Position numbers and translations under genes: made by a program
The notes under the pieces: generated by a model
Seen by the model: the letters and a program-made list of their open reading frames with translations, nothing else
Told to the model about the DNA's origin: nothing
Database searches by the model: none
In this document: positions 34,130 through 45,889 of the stretch, one piece after another
Position numbering within the stretch: the stretch's first letter is position 1
How the letters are laid out: each line of letters begins with the position of its first letter
Assembly (NCBI GenBank): GCA_023078555.1
Contig: CM041200.1
Coordinates: forward strand, 6,053,361-6,117,360
Length of the DNA: 64,000 nucleotides
Reading direction: 5' to 3'
DNA from: Ulva prolifera
Lineage: Eukaryota > Chlorophyta > Ulvophyceae > Ulvales > Ulvaceae

Positions 34130-36879
34130 TCACTGTGGTATATTGAGGAGCAGCGGGCCAGCCCCAGCCGCGATCGGCCTCGCATCGCCGGTCGCGGCCC
34201 GAGTAGATGGCGTCTGCGCGGCCCCACCACTGGGACTGGCTGCCGCAGGGCTGGAACTGCCTTGGATGCCCAGCTCTTCGAACGCTTTCGTCAAGGCATT
34301 GTGCATGTACGTTTTGGCGATCCGCGTCTTGAGTGTGTCCACACCTGCGACACCCAGCAGTCTGTCCGCACACAACGCCTGATGTAGCTGTAGCTAGCAC
34401 TGCAGCTGTGCACACTGTTCGATCTCTGCTGACATGTAGCCTGTGAGGTTGCTGAGTGGTGATCACTCGGGCATCCTGGTTTTATATGCAGTTCATTCAT
34501 GCAGAAGCCCGCCGTGCATCACGCGGAACAACTGCAACTTCGTTCCGTACACACACAAAACGTTTTTCATCCGGGAGGTGCCGCGTCACACACAGTTGTC
34601 AAGTTGTGCGGCCATGATAAGCAAAAGCACTGTTGTTGGACAAGACCTGGAGCTCACATGCAGCACCAGCAAAGCAGATGGCCATGCTCAATTGTACTGT
34701 GTTGTGCTTAAGCGCATTGTTACGAAAGCTGAGCGGGGACCACACCGTTTGTGCTGTGGTCAAATGCGATGGATAACTGTACAGTGTCGCCTGCGGACGG
34801 GGATGGCCAGATTTCGTAGGTTCCCCGGAACAGCTTGCGGTGCTGCTGGACGCAGGTCTTCACGTAGTGCGCGATACCTTCGAGCTTGTCTTGGGGCGTC
34901 CCACGTGGGATGCTGAACTGCAGCTCCTCGCGGAGCCTGTCAGAGCGCGTGACATTGTGGACTTGCTTTGCACGAATCGCTGACGTTGCTACGGTCACAA
35001 CTGCTCCGTCGCCACGCCTCAGCACGACTGTGAGGAGGGTCATCCTCATCACCGTGTACCGGGTGCCGTCAATGATGAGAACATCGCTGGGGTGGAACGG
35101 CTGCGCCGAAAAGATGTAGACTGCATTCTCAAAAAGCTGCATGCAAACACACCACGATGCGATAAGGCATTTGAATGTGGCATTGAAGCATTCAATATTC
35201 ACTATATAGTGAATTGGCCATGCTTATAATTATCGGTATCATCACAAGCACAGCGCTGCTCAAACCTCGTTGCAGCTATCATAGATGATCTGCTAGCCGA
35301 AGGAAGAACGGTCCTAGTTGTAGATCACGTGCATTGCGTACAGTCGTCTGCCAGTGGAGGGGGTGTCCAGGTGGTCTAGGTGATCTGCTCCTGCGGCACA
35401 TCTGGTCCCGGTTGTTCGGGGATCATGATGTCAACAGTCGGCGAGGAAACAATAACGTATACCTATACTTATAATACCGCTTGACTTAAATTTCCGCATT
35501 AATTTTGCGCATTCAAGGCACCGGTGGCCAGGGTCTTTGAAAGTTGCAGGCCCGCCCGCCGCGTGACACTGGAAAAATTCTGGGGCCCACCTCGCGAACA
35601 GTGTTTGAGAAGATGAAGGAAAAGCTGAGCAGCCCGGCGGACAGGGCTGTCCAAATGCTCAGCATTTCTTTGGGGAAAAACACCGCCGCTGCAATGAATA
35701 CCCAGACAATCAGCAGCAGCCCCGCCACGGCCACCTCAATCTGCCGCACAGCCGCCGCTTTCGTGCTGATCATCTTCGAACATATCTGGCGCTCATCCAG
35801 CATGCGCTTGGTGCCGTCCATGAACTCCGGCAGCGTGGCACAGTGGTCGCCGTCCCGGTCAAAGAGGTGCCACAAGCTTGTGTACTCCAGCCCTGTACTT
35901 TTCTCTACCGCCTGGACCTCTTCCTCTTTGATCGTCAGATGGGCAGCATTGTGCTTGAGGTTGAAGAACATGAGATAGCCAAGCTGCCGTGCAAAGTGTG
36001 GGCTGACCGTGTGCTTGTCTTCTGGAGGGTCCTACACATGCATACCAGCATTACGGGACAGCCTTATGGGACTGAGTCACAACAGGAAGACTCACGTTTT
36101 AGTAAACAACGACGGTGCCAATTGAACGGCTGCCAGGTCAAACTCGCCATTCGTGTGCGGGTTGCCTCACCTGGCACTCTTTGCCATCCAAGACTGACCC
36201 CATGTTGGGATGGTGAGCCACATGCTCCTTGAGCATAGTGACCAGGGCAAGCAGCTTTGGAGTCACCTTAGCCTCCCGTGATGCCAGCTCAGCAGCCAGT
36301 CTCTCTGGCTGGGCAGCCCCTGCACGTCCGCGGCATTGTTGCTGGAGAGGCGATGGCCGCTGGCTAGCATTTTTTTGTTCAGGTCAGCAACGGGCGGCCA
36401 ACTCATCTCATGCAATCCATCCTGTCCAGTCGAGTTGAGCTCAGCCAGCACGTGCAGACACTGCTGGATTCACATTGATGAAACAGGCTTCTGACAATGC
36501 CACACACCGACCTACAAGTAAAGTAAAGTAAATCTGAATGTACTGAGCCGTATCCTATTGGAAATTGACAACTCCGAATTAACGGGACTACATACGCCGA
36601 GGGGGGGTAATACGGGGTAATTACCCGTAGGATTATAAACCTAGTAGGCGGGATCGCACAACGGGAGCCTAGCAAGCGGCGAGCTTTGCTGTCCCTCAGC
36701 AATTTGAACACAATTTTGGTGTCTTTGGCCAAAATAAAGTCTCGAGTCTTGTCCTGGAACGCCTCATCCTCGTCAAAAGACCGCTCCTCTTCAATCTCGT
36801 CAGGATCAATAGTACTGTTGCAGGCCTTGCTACACGCAAGGGACATGGTTCGGCCGCCTTTCGCACAGATCTTATCAGC
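34130..36879 (-). CDS. MscS-like mechanosensitive channel with EF-hand (Msy-like), core and C-terminal exons
   Basis: MscS-family channels open under membrane tension. Exons read on the minus strand: about 36879-36660 (ADKICAKGG, EIEEERSFDEDEAFQDKTRD), about 36380-36171 (TPKLLALVTMLKEHVAHHPN), 36031-35591, 35136-34746 and 34344-34130; the last three join exactly in frame. The 36031-35591 exon has a canonical EF-hand loop DRDGDHCATLPE followed by two membrane segments (VAVAGLLLIVWVFIAAAVFF and SAGLLSFSFIFSNTVRE). The next exon has the MscS pore-exit signature LFENAVYIFSAQPFHPSDVL, IIDGTRY and MTLLTVVLRRGDG. The C-terminus is Ser/Ala/Pro-rich and ends NIPQ. EF-hand plus MscS is the layout of fungal Msy1/Msy2, where calcium binding modulates the channel. 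The N-terminal exons are unresolved: the 36879 exon begins with a splice acceptor, so the gene must extend upstream. Candidate exons lie at 37.8, 38.8 and 44.5 kb. Confidence 0.85.
36516..36608 (-). mobile_element. 5'-truncated SINE in an intron of the channel gene (copy 3)
   Basis: The minus strand reads GTCCCGTTAATTCGGAGTT, AGGATACGGCTCAGTA and the tail TTTACTTTACTTTAC, matching the 3' end of the SINE at 22041-22310. The tail is directly followed by TTGTAG/GTC, a plausible 3' splice site, so the SINE tail may act as the polypyrimidine-like context of an acceptor. Which exon follows is not settled. Confidence 0.75.
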
Positions 36880-37801
36880 CTGGATGCATAGGGTGCCCCG
36901 TCAAGTCATGGGCAAGTGAACGACCGTGGCACGGTGCTGACACAGCCTACAGTCTTCCACCGCACTGCGCAGTGCACTGAGTACATGTGCACGTGACCGT
37001 CAGCCGTACGTATGTTCGCATGTTCATATCAACAATAAGTCAACTCTTGTGCCGGCCCAGAGATAGAGACGAAGCCGTATATACGCATCAGAAAAGCGAA
37101 GGCTCCTGCCTTCCGAACTAGAGAAGGCATTGAAGCTACATGCTGCCATAGACTCCTGCCGTAGACTCTGGCCGTCGCCACAGATCTAGGTTCCGACAAC
37201 ACAAGCCACCTTCAAAATAGTTGCGCGGCGCTCAGCAGCGCCCTACACCACCATCACCATCAACACCATGACGAGCATGGCCATGACTCGGAGTAGTCAT
37301 GCTTGTCCTGGAGCGATATAGCTGTATCGGTGCACGTAATACGAATGCCACTGTCGTAACTTAGCTTGAAGCGGCACGCCGCACCAACTTGAAATCTGGG
37401 ATGGCGGTGGCAAACTGAGCACGCCACACCCCTGGGGCATGTGGCAAATATTGATATGCTCATATGTGCCTCGATGGACGCACATGCAACATATGGCGTC
37501 AAGGCATCATGATCAGCGGCTTGCCGGTGACGTGCATACATCGGATGCTTCTCACCACGCCGCCTACACATAACAAAAGCAAGGAATGCAGTTTGCGTAG
37601 GCATCAGGGCACGCACAAGCTGTGATGTGAATGGCTGCTGCAATCCATGTCATGCTCAGCATACCATGGATTGCTAGCCCATTGTGCAAGCTATTGCATT
37701 CTTGCTGCAATCGACCGAAGAGTTGGTTGCGGCGGTGCAATTGTCAAAGCAGCTGACTGCTGTGCTTGGCTAAATGTGCACAGCACCATGCTCTCGTTGC
37801 A

Positions 37802-38852
37802 CTAGTATGTTGCAGGGGGGCACACCGCAGTCTCAATATCCTTCGATTCCACGTCAGACAGACGGCTAGAATTCTCTGCGTACGAGGCGGCGCTTTCCCC
37901 AACACTGGCAGACCTTTGTCTTCCACTGTTGCAAAGGGTAGGAAGACAAGAGGCTCCAGGTGCGCCAACACTTGTCTCGTCATTGGCGTTTCCATCAGGT
38001 ATGGGTTCTTTCGATATGATCACAGTGGCGAGCACTTTCGCCACGCGGGCCCTCAATGCTTCAGCCCTGCACATGCACACGCAATTCGTCCACGAAATCA
38101 ATTTGCTGTTCATGTGGAACAGTATATCTAGCTGATGATTAGTAGCTAGCATTCCTGGACAGCATATCCCTAGCGCCTCGGGACGCCTCAGAGCGGAGAG
38201 GATGAGACGCAGCTTCCAGAATGCAAGATGACATCTCCAATCCGTTTGCACACAGGACGAAGAACGCAAGGCAGAACCAATGAGTTCCAAGACATAACAA
38301 CACTTTCTACACGACAGCATCCAACACATGGCCTTCGACTTCTGACCTGTGCATGAGACACAGCTGGAAGTACTGCAGCAGTACTGCAGCAGGAAGCACT
38401 GGCTGCAGTCGTGGATGCTGCCTGTATGCTGGCCATTGTCATCGGTTTGTGCCACTCTTTTCGAAGCCAGCTTCCTTCTGATCATCCCGTTGTTCCCGAT
38501 GATCCTGTTGTTCCCCTTGCCCACTCTATCAGCTCCCCTTTCGTTTGTCACAATTCTATATATAAGAGTTTGCGAGCATGTTGCAATTCCATGCACTCAA
38601 ACTGCAGCATTCGTATCAATCCTGTGTCAGACCTATAGCCGACACATCGTGTGAGTAGAGACAGCACCTCGCCCCAAGCTTGCCGGCCTCCACCGCGTGC
38701 TGTGGATAGCTGAGCGTCTTAAGTTGGTTGCACCGCGCCTGGAAGTAGGTCAAGTACCGCACAGCCTCCCAATGTGCCGCCTGCATGCCCTTGAGCGAGA
38801 TCGGATGTCCGCGCAGTTCCAAGGGAGGCTTTAGCGAGCTCCCGCTGTTCAC
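37802..38852 (-). CDS. Two coding-like exons, possibly N-terminal exons of the channel gene or a separate gene
   Basis: Exon at about 38852-38645: LKPPLELRGHPISLKGMQAA, HWEAVRYLTYFQARCNQLKT, LSYPQHAVEAGKLGA, with strong G/C bias at third positions. Exon at 38066-37802 follows a clear acceptor (tgtgcatgtgcag) and reads AEALRARVAKVLATVIISKE, then Ser/Glu-rich SASVGESAASYAENSSRLSD and DVESKDIETA. It either stops at TAG 37802 or splices out at a gtgtgc just before. Same strand and order as the channel, whose first confirmed exon starts with an acceptor. No domain is recognised. Belonging to the channel gene is an inference from position only. Confidence 0.4.
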
Positions 38853-41486
38853 TTGCTTGCTTGCAAGAGTCTTGACAGTGAAGTCTTGTACCAGGACTCT
38901 CTACACACACTGCATCATCATGTACGATAGGATGCGTGTTGGGCGCAGCTGCCACATGATCTGCAATACACATCATGCTGTTGCTGCGCGCATGTCGGTA
39001 GCTATACTACCTGCAGCTGTGTGCGTACGAAACCAAACATGCGCTAATCAGCAGTGCAACAGACATCACTTGCTGTATGTGGACATCATCTTATCACTGT
39101 GGCTGGGCGGCCCATTCAGGGTGTTACAAGGATAAACGTGGCAAGGCGGGCAACACCGCGAAAGAAGCAAGCAGATCAAGCACACACCCAGATACCCATG
39201 CACGCAACAAACACAAAACCCCCCACGTTCTCAGCAAACGACACAGATCCGCAGACCGCCAAGTACTCGCCACCACACGCACACACAACCACACCACACC
39301 CTACACCTCGATGCCTGTCGCCTCACGACAGGGCCGCTATCAACGCACTGCCGCCCGAGGCCGCCTGTCCGGGCCGCGCAACTGCCGGGGACCGCCCTAG
39401 CCCCAAACCCCACCCCACCGCCAGACCCACACTGTGGCCGGGCGGCCCATTCTGGGTGTACTTGTGTGCTACGAGGGCAAAGTCAGAGAGGCGGGTAGCA
39501 GCGGAGGACACAGCGAGGGACTCCACACACGCAAACAGCCGGGATTCGACACGGACCTATGTGTGATCACACATATGGCTGTGTCATGACACAGCCATAG
39601 CGCTGCACACCAACACTGTCCACGTGCGCCAACATGTGATTGCCTGTGTAATATGTTCCCATGGCACCACAGAGTCGCCCTTCTGTACTTTCTTGCTAGC
39701 ACTACCCGCAGAAGGTAGCCGCGCTAGCGAATCTCAATGCCTGAGGCAGCGTCAAGTGGAATGACGATGCACATAAGCTTGTACGACACTCTGGGGTCGA
39801 TCGCACATGATGGGCGTTGGGAGAGCGTCTGTGCAACAAAAGCATTCACATCGATAGCAAGTCCGCACTGTGTGGCATACAGCAGGCTTTTGCCGCGTGC
39901 TCTGGACATGTCATGGCCGTGTAGACTGGCTGTGTGTCTTCAGTTCCACTCAAACATGCTCAAACAAAAACTGTGGCAGTAGCCTGCTAGCATGCACGAC
40001 CATCTGGATGCTAGCTATTCTACCAGTGGTACGTATAAAGTGAGCATGATGTAGGGCGCCAATGCATGCACTTTCAACCCTGATTCAGGCTCGCAGTTGC
40101 ATGTGAAACGCTGTCATGATCTGCATCTACACGGGCCGGAGGGGGGGGGGGAGGGGGGTGCGGGGGGAGCACCTGCAGTGAACGGAAGAAGCCATCACAG
40201 GGCCTATGCCACTTTGTGCTCATCCAGGTGGGCCATATAAGTGGGTGAGCCGTTTGCGGGTGTGCCATATGGCAACTTCCGTGTTGAGTGTGTCATGCTT
40301 GATTTCATGCTATTCCCATGTCCTTTGGGTGCTAATAGGTGCGTAGATTTATTGTAGACACCGCTGATGTGCGTTGGTGGGTGTTTCAGGTGTTGTGAGG
40401 GGTGTCAATGGCCCATGCTGTGAGTGAGCCAGATCCGGGGGTGAGCGTCTTGTGGGTGGGCCCGGCCGGAAACCCCAGTATCTGTCGACCAACTTCGCAT
40501 TATACATGATCCTGAATGCCAGACACCAACATGTGCCCCAATGGACACGTGCTGGGGACACTTAAGTGGTCGGTTGCCGCGTGGGTGTCCGAAGTGACCC
40601 ACGTGCATGGGTGAGTGCAGCTGGGAGGTGTGGGGCATTGTGGTGGGCATGGTGAGCTTGATCACTGCCGCGGGAGGTTTCTGAATGGCCGTATATATGC
40701 TCTAGTGCATTCCCGATGTGATCAAGCCCAAGTGCGTATTACATGGGCTCCTCGGCGAGCGCTATCGAGTATCAGACCATGCAGGGACAAAGAAAGTGCA
40801 CATTTGGCGTCGTGAGCCACGTTTAATCGTGAGCAGCATGTGGACGTGGATGTTTAAAATCCGTTTCAGCTGCTTGGCATGCTTAGGAATGCGTTTGTAC
40901 GATTGAACTGGATGCCTGGCGTAAACTCGGCCTTGCCGTCTGCACGTCTATTCACGTACTCACTCATCAGCCGCAGACGTAAGTCGACCTGAGTGTTCCT
41001 ACGCAGTTGCAGTATTGACGATCTGCTGCTACCATTGACTGCAATCAGATTCGTTCAGCACGCTCATGTCGAATTGAATCTGTAGCCTTGGATTGGTGTC
41101 CGCACTGGAGTGACAGAGCCAGCTCCAACAGGCCCAGCAGGTCAGCCAAAAGAAATGTAGCGGTCCGGGCAATGGAAGCTTGATTACTGGCGGAAAATGT
41201 CATTAAATAAGAGCAGTGATTGATTGAATCCGGACAGTTGCATATTTTTCGGGCACTGGAGCTCCTGAGCCTACAGCGGGATTGGCGCACCCGGGTGCAA
41301 GAAGCTGGGTGCGCGAGATGGGTGTGCGCGGACATCTAGAATGCTGGGAATTGCTCAGAATTCAATGTTTGGGCATGTACACCATCTCAGTAGGTGTTTT
41401 GAGTTGTTAAATGTGCTTTGTCATCGGTGTAGTGCACTCTAGCGCTTGTCAGAACAACTACCTTGACCTGACCGCGCACATTTTTT
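38853..41486. repeat. Repeat-rich DNA without a supportable gene
   Basis: Contains a copy of the dispersed GTTACAAGGATAAACGTGG family at 39118-39200, two touching palindromes at 39558-39599, and a G-rich run at 40138-40172. A direct repeat of gggcggcccattc(a/t)gggtgt occurs at about 39105 and 39435, bracketing a CACACAC-rich stretch. Confidence 0.5.
39558..39599. repeat. Two overlapping perfect palindromes (18 and 26 bp)
   Basis: tatgtgtgatcacacata (39558-39575) runs into a 26-bp palindrome with arm tatggctgtgtca (39574-39599). Confidence 0.85.
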
Positions 41487-43056
41487 GCTGGGGTGTTGAC
41501 CAGCGGCCCCTTGTTGCCACTCATCGACAATGTGACGCAGGTCGCCAGTCAAGCTCGATTGACGATTGTCCTAGGCTCAGCTGTAGAGTACAAGCAGGGT
41601 CCAGATAATGTCGGGCAACTTGAATACTGTAGGGAATGTGAGATGCCGTATTTCTCTGGCGACGTTGCAGATGTCTAGCACTTGCGAGGTCGTGGCATGC
41701 GGGCAGCCCTCCCTTCACTCAAGTTCTGGTCGCTTTCATACACATCACTGCCCATTTGATATTATCATGATAGTGACCGTTCTTCATGCTCGCCAGCGTT
41801 TGCACGCTGCAACGGCACCTGCAACTCTCGACACTATGCAAACAATGGACCTTCATAGCGTTCTCGCTGTTGACAACGCAACAAATGAGTCCTTACAATG
41901 CATGGTATGCTCCTCATGCCAGATGTAATAAAGCGCACCCCATACAAGCTGGCGTTGTTGATCAGCGTGCCACACGATCAGACCCCCTGGCCTGGCGAAG
42001 ACCATAGCCTACTTCTTCAGACGCGGAACCAGCGGTAATGCAAGTCAGCAATTAGTCATGCTGCAGACACGTAATTCCTTTCTTAGACTCTTATGCCCGA
42101 CGTTGAACTGTCAAATTATCGTCGTCACAGACAGTTCCCCATCCAACGAAGACCTGTGCTCGAGAAGCAAGTAGTCATGATCTAGTAATGTCCTGAGCTG
42201 ATCAGATACCGATTACTTGAGCTAATATGGATCCACATATGCAGGCATCAGAGGAAGACACCAAGTTGACTCTGACAGTCTCTCAGCCATGGTGACGATA
42301 GTCACTGACGGTCCACCATCGCTAGGTAAGTCGACTACTGCACGCATAGCTCTTTATCTCCTCCAATATGGCTCATGCCCTGAAAGTCTTGGGTGGCTGT
42401 TCTGCCATGAGCTTTCACCATACCAACTACTTGCAGGTCAGCAGCGTTTGCATTGCCAATGCCATGAGAAGCTTGCTTTCTATAGCCGCTCGTTCAACAT
42501 TCAGCCTCTGGTGGCCAGGTCTACTCCATCTGCCATTGGCTGGTAAGACCCGAGCCCGTTGTTTTTGTGCGGAGCCGTTGAGCTGACGTAATGTTACAAA
42601 CTCCTGAGCGACTGTGTTGACTGCAGATTAGCATGGAAATTGAAGTTTCGATCAGGCAACATGTGTATATGCTCAGCATGACAGGTGTGTTCAACGACTG
42701 CCATGTGTTTCTTTTGGCATGCAAGAAGAATTATACAACACAGCTGCCACCTTGGTTGATCGTCTGGTGACGTGTTGTTTCCTTGGTAGCCGCTTAGGTT
42801 CACTCGGTTGTACTGTTGCACACAGGGCCTATAGCACAAAGCCTATATATGCCACTTTGATTGTGTTGCATGTACACAGTGTGTCCCGGTATGGGGCAAG
42901 CTGCCAACACATGTGAACAACTGCTCTGATTGTCAACGGCATTATTGGCACTTCACTGAATCTCGTGCATGCAGGTTTGCTACCGACTTGCCAGTTCCAG
43001 ACAAGACCGAACGTTTTTATTTTTTCATGACTACGCGTCATCAAGATACAGTCTAG
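41487..43056 (+). CDS. Putative P-loop NTPase gene, incomplete or decayed
   Basis: I do not recognise the family. At 42289-42345 a frame reads MVTIVTDGPPSLGKSTTARI with a perfect Walker A motif GPPSLGKST (42310 on). Just downstream a different frame continues with ALKVLGGCSAMSFHHTNYLQ and IANAMRSLLSIAARSTF, which looks like the rest of an ATPase core, so a frameshift separates them; no intron fits the gap. Upstream, a frame at 41487-41678 reads LPLIDNVTQVASQARLTIVL. Downstream, an acceptor at 42971-42974 opens a final frame FATDLPVPDKTERFYFFMTT ending at 43056. Third positions are not G/C-rich as in the host genes. The pieces lie in order on one strand, which suggests a mutated or transposon-derived gene. 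Confidence 0.3.
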
Positions 43057-44480
43057 GAGGAGAGGCCAGTGGCCAGATGTAGGTTGCCACATGCATAGAC
43101 GTAGCTAGGTGGGTCGGCCAAGCACTGTGTCGTGCTCCATGTGGTAGTGCAAGCACCACTACATTCGTTGTAATTCATATCATCACCACTACATGCACAA
43201 CCGTGAATCTAGCTAGCTGATCATCCACTGCGAGAATGGCCTGTGCGATGTTACACACCTGATCCGCTCACGCTTGCGGAGGTGGCCCACCCCTGCCGAC
43301 TCACCCTCCAATCAGGGAGGAAGGCAGACCCGGTGCATGTGCCAGTGCAGGGTGAGCCAGCCGGCAATACTGCTTGAGACAAACCAATTCGCGCTAGAAC
43401 CAGTTGGAATTGCCATTACGTTCCACATGATTCATCTACATGCGGGCAATGCGTCCACGAAGAGAGGCCCGGCGACGGGGGTCAACCGCAGAATGGACAG
43501 CAGCACGGCTAAGAGCAAGCGATGGCCGACACACAGCCTTCCCAACGCGCAAAATGCAGCAACAGAAGAATATATTGACGCCACAACGGCCTGGTGATGG
43601 CCGGGCGCGGAGTGGAATCCAGAGCATGCGTAGAAGCCCACCAATGATCACTCTTCGAAGAGCACTTTCAGCACGGAAAGCATCATAGTCCATGCTGTCG
43701 CTAACAAACAAAGCCCCAAATGGCGCATAGTTGCACGCGTATTTTTAACAGCATCGATCCCCTTACCTCAGAGGGACCATGCAGCCAAACGTGCCGACAG
43801 TGTCCCGTGGCACGTCAACCAGACGAAACCCCAGGTAAACGCCGGTACCAAGTCACAGGGCGAGGAGGAGCCACGTGACGCAAACAATTCAATTATAAGA
43901 GTCGTGGCAGCTCCAACTATGAGTGCGCGGCTATGATTCGTAAAAATTGTCCGCGGGAAGCTCACGTACAGTCGGAACTTGGCCCGGGACGGGAGCCAAG
44001 CCTGCAGTCACACATCATCGTAACAGAGACATAACGATACTCTAAGCAAGTAGGTCGTGTCTCGGGCGCTCTGGTAGCAGTCTGCACGCTCCTGCGGTGT
44101 ATATACCCATGTAGGTAGCCCGCAATGGTATGGCGCGAGCACGTCAATAAGCCATAAAACACAGAGATTGAAGCGGTCGGACACCAATACACACCATATA
44201 AAGGACCATTGACTCCAGAATGGCAATCGCTCGCGGTCCCAGTGGACCGAGTGAGTGACTTTGGGAAGCGCTGCGATGGCGAGGAGAGACACAGAGGCAC
44301 GCACAGCAGCACGCCCTGGGCACCTATCGCCCCCGGAACGATTGTATAGCATTCGAAAGAGTTTAGGCATGTCTATAGACGCTGAATCAGGCCATATGGC
44401 CATGTTTCTAGCAACTTTGGGGAACCAACCTTTGTGGCTCACCCGGATGGCGCACCCAGGGTGAGCGGTGCAGCCCTACC
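43057..44480. other. 1.4 kb without a supportable gene
   Basis: A plus-strand frame at 43440-43688 codes a small very basic peptide (MRAMRPRREARRRGS...), and minus-strand frames at 43962-44442 are open, but none shows homology, codon bias or a splice context I trust. A chlorophyte-like gene could hide here, but I cannot support one. Confidence 0.35.
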
Positions 44481-44772
44481 CCCTGTGATGCTTCTTGTGC
44501 TGAATTCGCAATGTGACGTGCGTCACGAACGTCTTGCCAAGCAGCCACACGGCGTGCAAGAGGAGGATCACTGCAAGGATGCGAGTGATGTAATGATGCA
44601 CCACCAAGAAATCGTCCTTCCATATGTGGCCGTTTGCACCCTTGTTCCAATCGTCTGCCCTGCGGGCCCAACGCAGCGGGGCACGCATGACCAAAAACCA
44701 GGAAACCATTGCAAGGATTGCAGAGATGATCCACACCACCTGGCGCTCCATCATTAGTGGTAGGAGCCATCC
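44481..44772 (-). CDS. Exon with two membrane helices, likely N-terminal exon of an MscS/MSL-type protein
   Basis: After an acceptor (gacctgcatgcag) the frame reads GWLLPLMMERQ, then the helix VVWIISAILAMVSWFLVM, a basic loop APLRWARRADDWNKG and a second helix ITRILAVILLLHAVWLLGKT. It ends near a ggtagg donor. The pattern (V.TRIL...L...WLLGKT) resembles the helix that precedes the MscS domain in plant MSL proteins (ITR.L..LL.....WL.KT). It lies on the same strand, 7.6 kb upstream of the channel core, whose first known exon is internal. If they belong together, the gene spans over 10 kb with large repeat-filled introns. Confidence 0.45.
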
Positions 44773-45889
44773 CTGCATGCAGGTCATGAGTTGCTATAAC
44801 AACGTTGTTTCGTATACATCATGCATGTCGCCAGGCCCGGTGCGTCGGTCACGGCCCAGCTGACCTGAAGAGCGGGCTGTGGTGGGGTTGCGACAAACAG
44901 CTGCTACAGGGCGGCTGTCAATGTGCCTTTGGTCATTGCAGGGTGTGGGCAGCGATACGCACAATGGCGATGGCGTGTGATGTGTGAGGTGTGTGCGAGT
45001 GTCGGATCATCGCGTGCGCGATCGATCGTGTGCGTGGGGTCTTAAGCTTGCTAGCAGCGCTGCGCTCGCTCGCTCGCTCTGCAACTCTTTGGCCTTGACA
45101 TTGACATTGGGCCGTAAAGACACGTTGTGAATGCGTTTGTGGCCCTGCTTTCATGCTCTGCAAACACCTTTCTTTGTGAGAGCTCTCGAAGTACCTGTGA
45201 GAGCTCCTCGAGGTACCGGCACAGCATATTGTCAGCTGTGCCACGATGCACTTTCAAAGTAATGAATTGCTCAACAGCACCATTCTGGCCGGTGTGACCA
45301 AATTACCTTTTTACACATTATTACACATTATTGACACACGCCATATCATGCCGCCGGCGCGCAAAATCCAATTTTGTTATGAAAGCAAATTTAAAGTTGA
45401 TGCCTGGGGTTTGTTGCCTACGCCGACTTTGGTATGGAAAACTTAAGAATTCTGGTCGCTTGCCTTCTGTCTTGTTACGACAAGCTTGTCTCAGGCTGTT
45501 GCACTGAGCGCGTGACTGTCTCACACAAGATACGAAATACACACACAGATGACGATGCTCAGGCTGGTATTGATACATACTTGTGTCTGAAGCATACATC
45601 CCAGGATTTCTGCTGTAATATGACATGAGACTGAATATCGCGAGTAGTCACCAGATCAGCGTCATATCGATTGCACCATACATGTCCCAATTGCATGCAC
45701 AGAGTCGAGGCTCTCTGATACCCCCAGTCGAGGGCCGGCACTGTGATAAATCATGTTGCCCCTTGCCCATACATGTGTCATCACTGATGCTCATACATGG
45801 GTAGTGTAATCGCTGCTCAGCGTGACCATTGATAGGAAATGCAGCATGTGAAGTGCATATTCACACAGCAGGGCTGGGTGACCCTAGGG

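Noticed and set aside
43440..43688. Small Arg-rich plus-strand frame
   Set aside because: Overlapped by equally long minus-strand frames; basic composition alone is not evidence of a gene.
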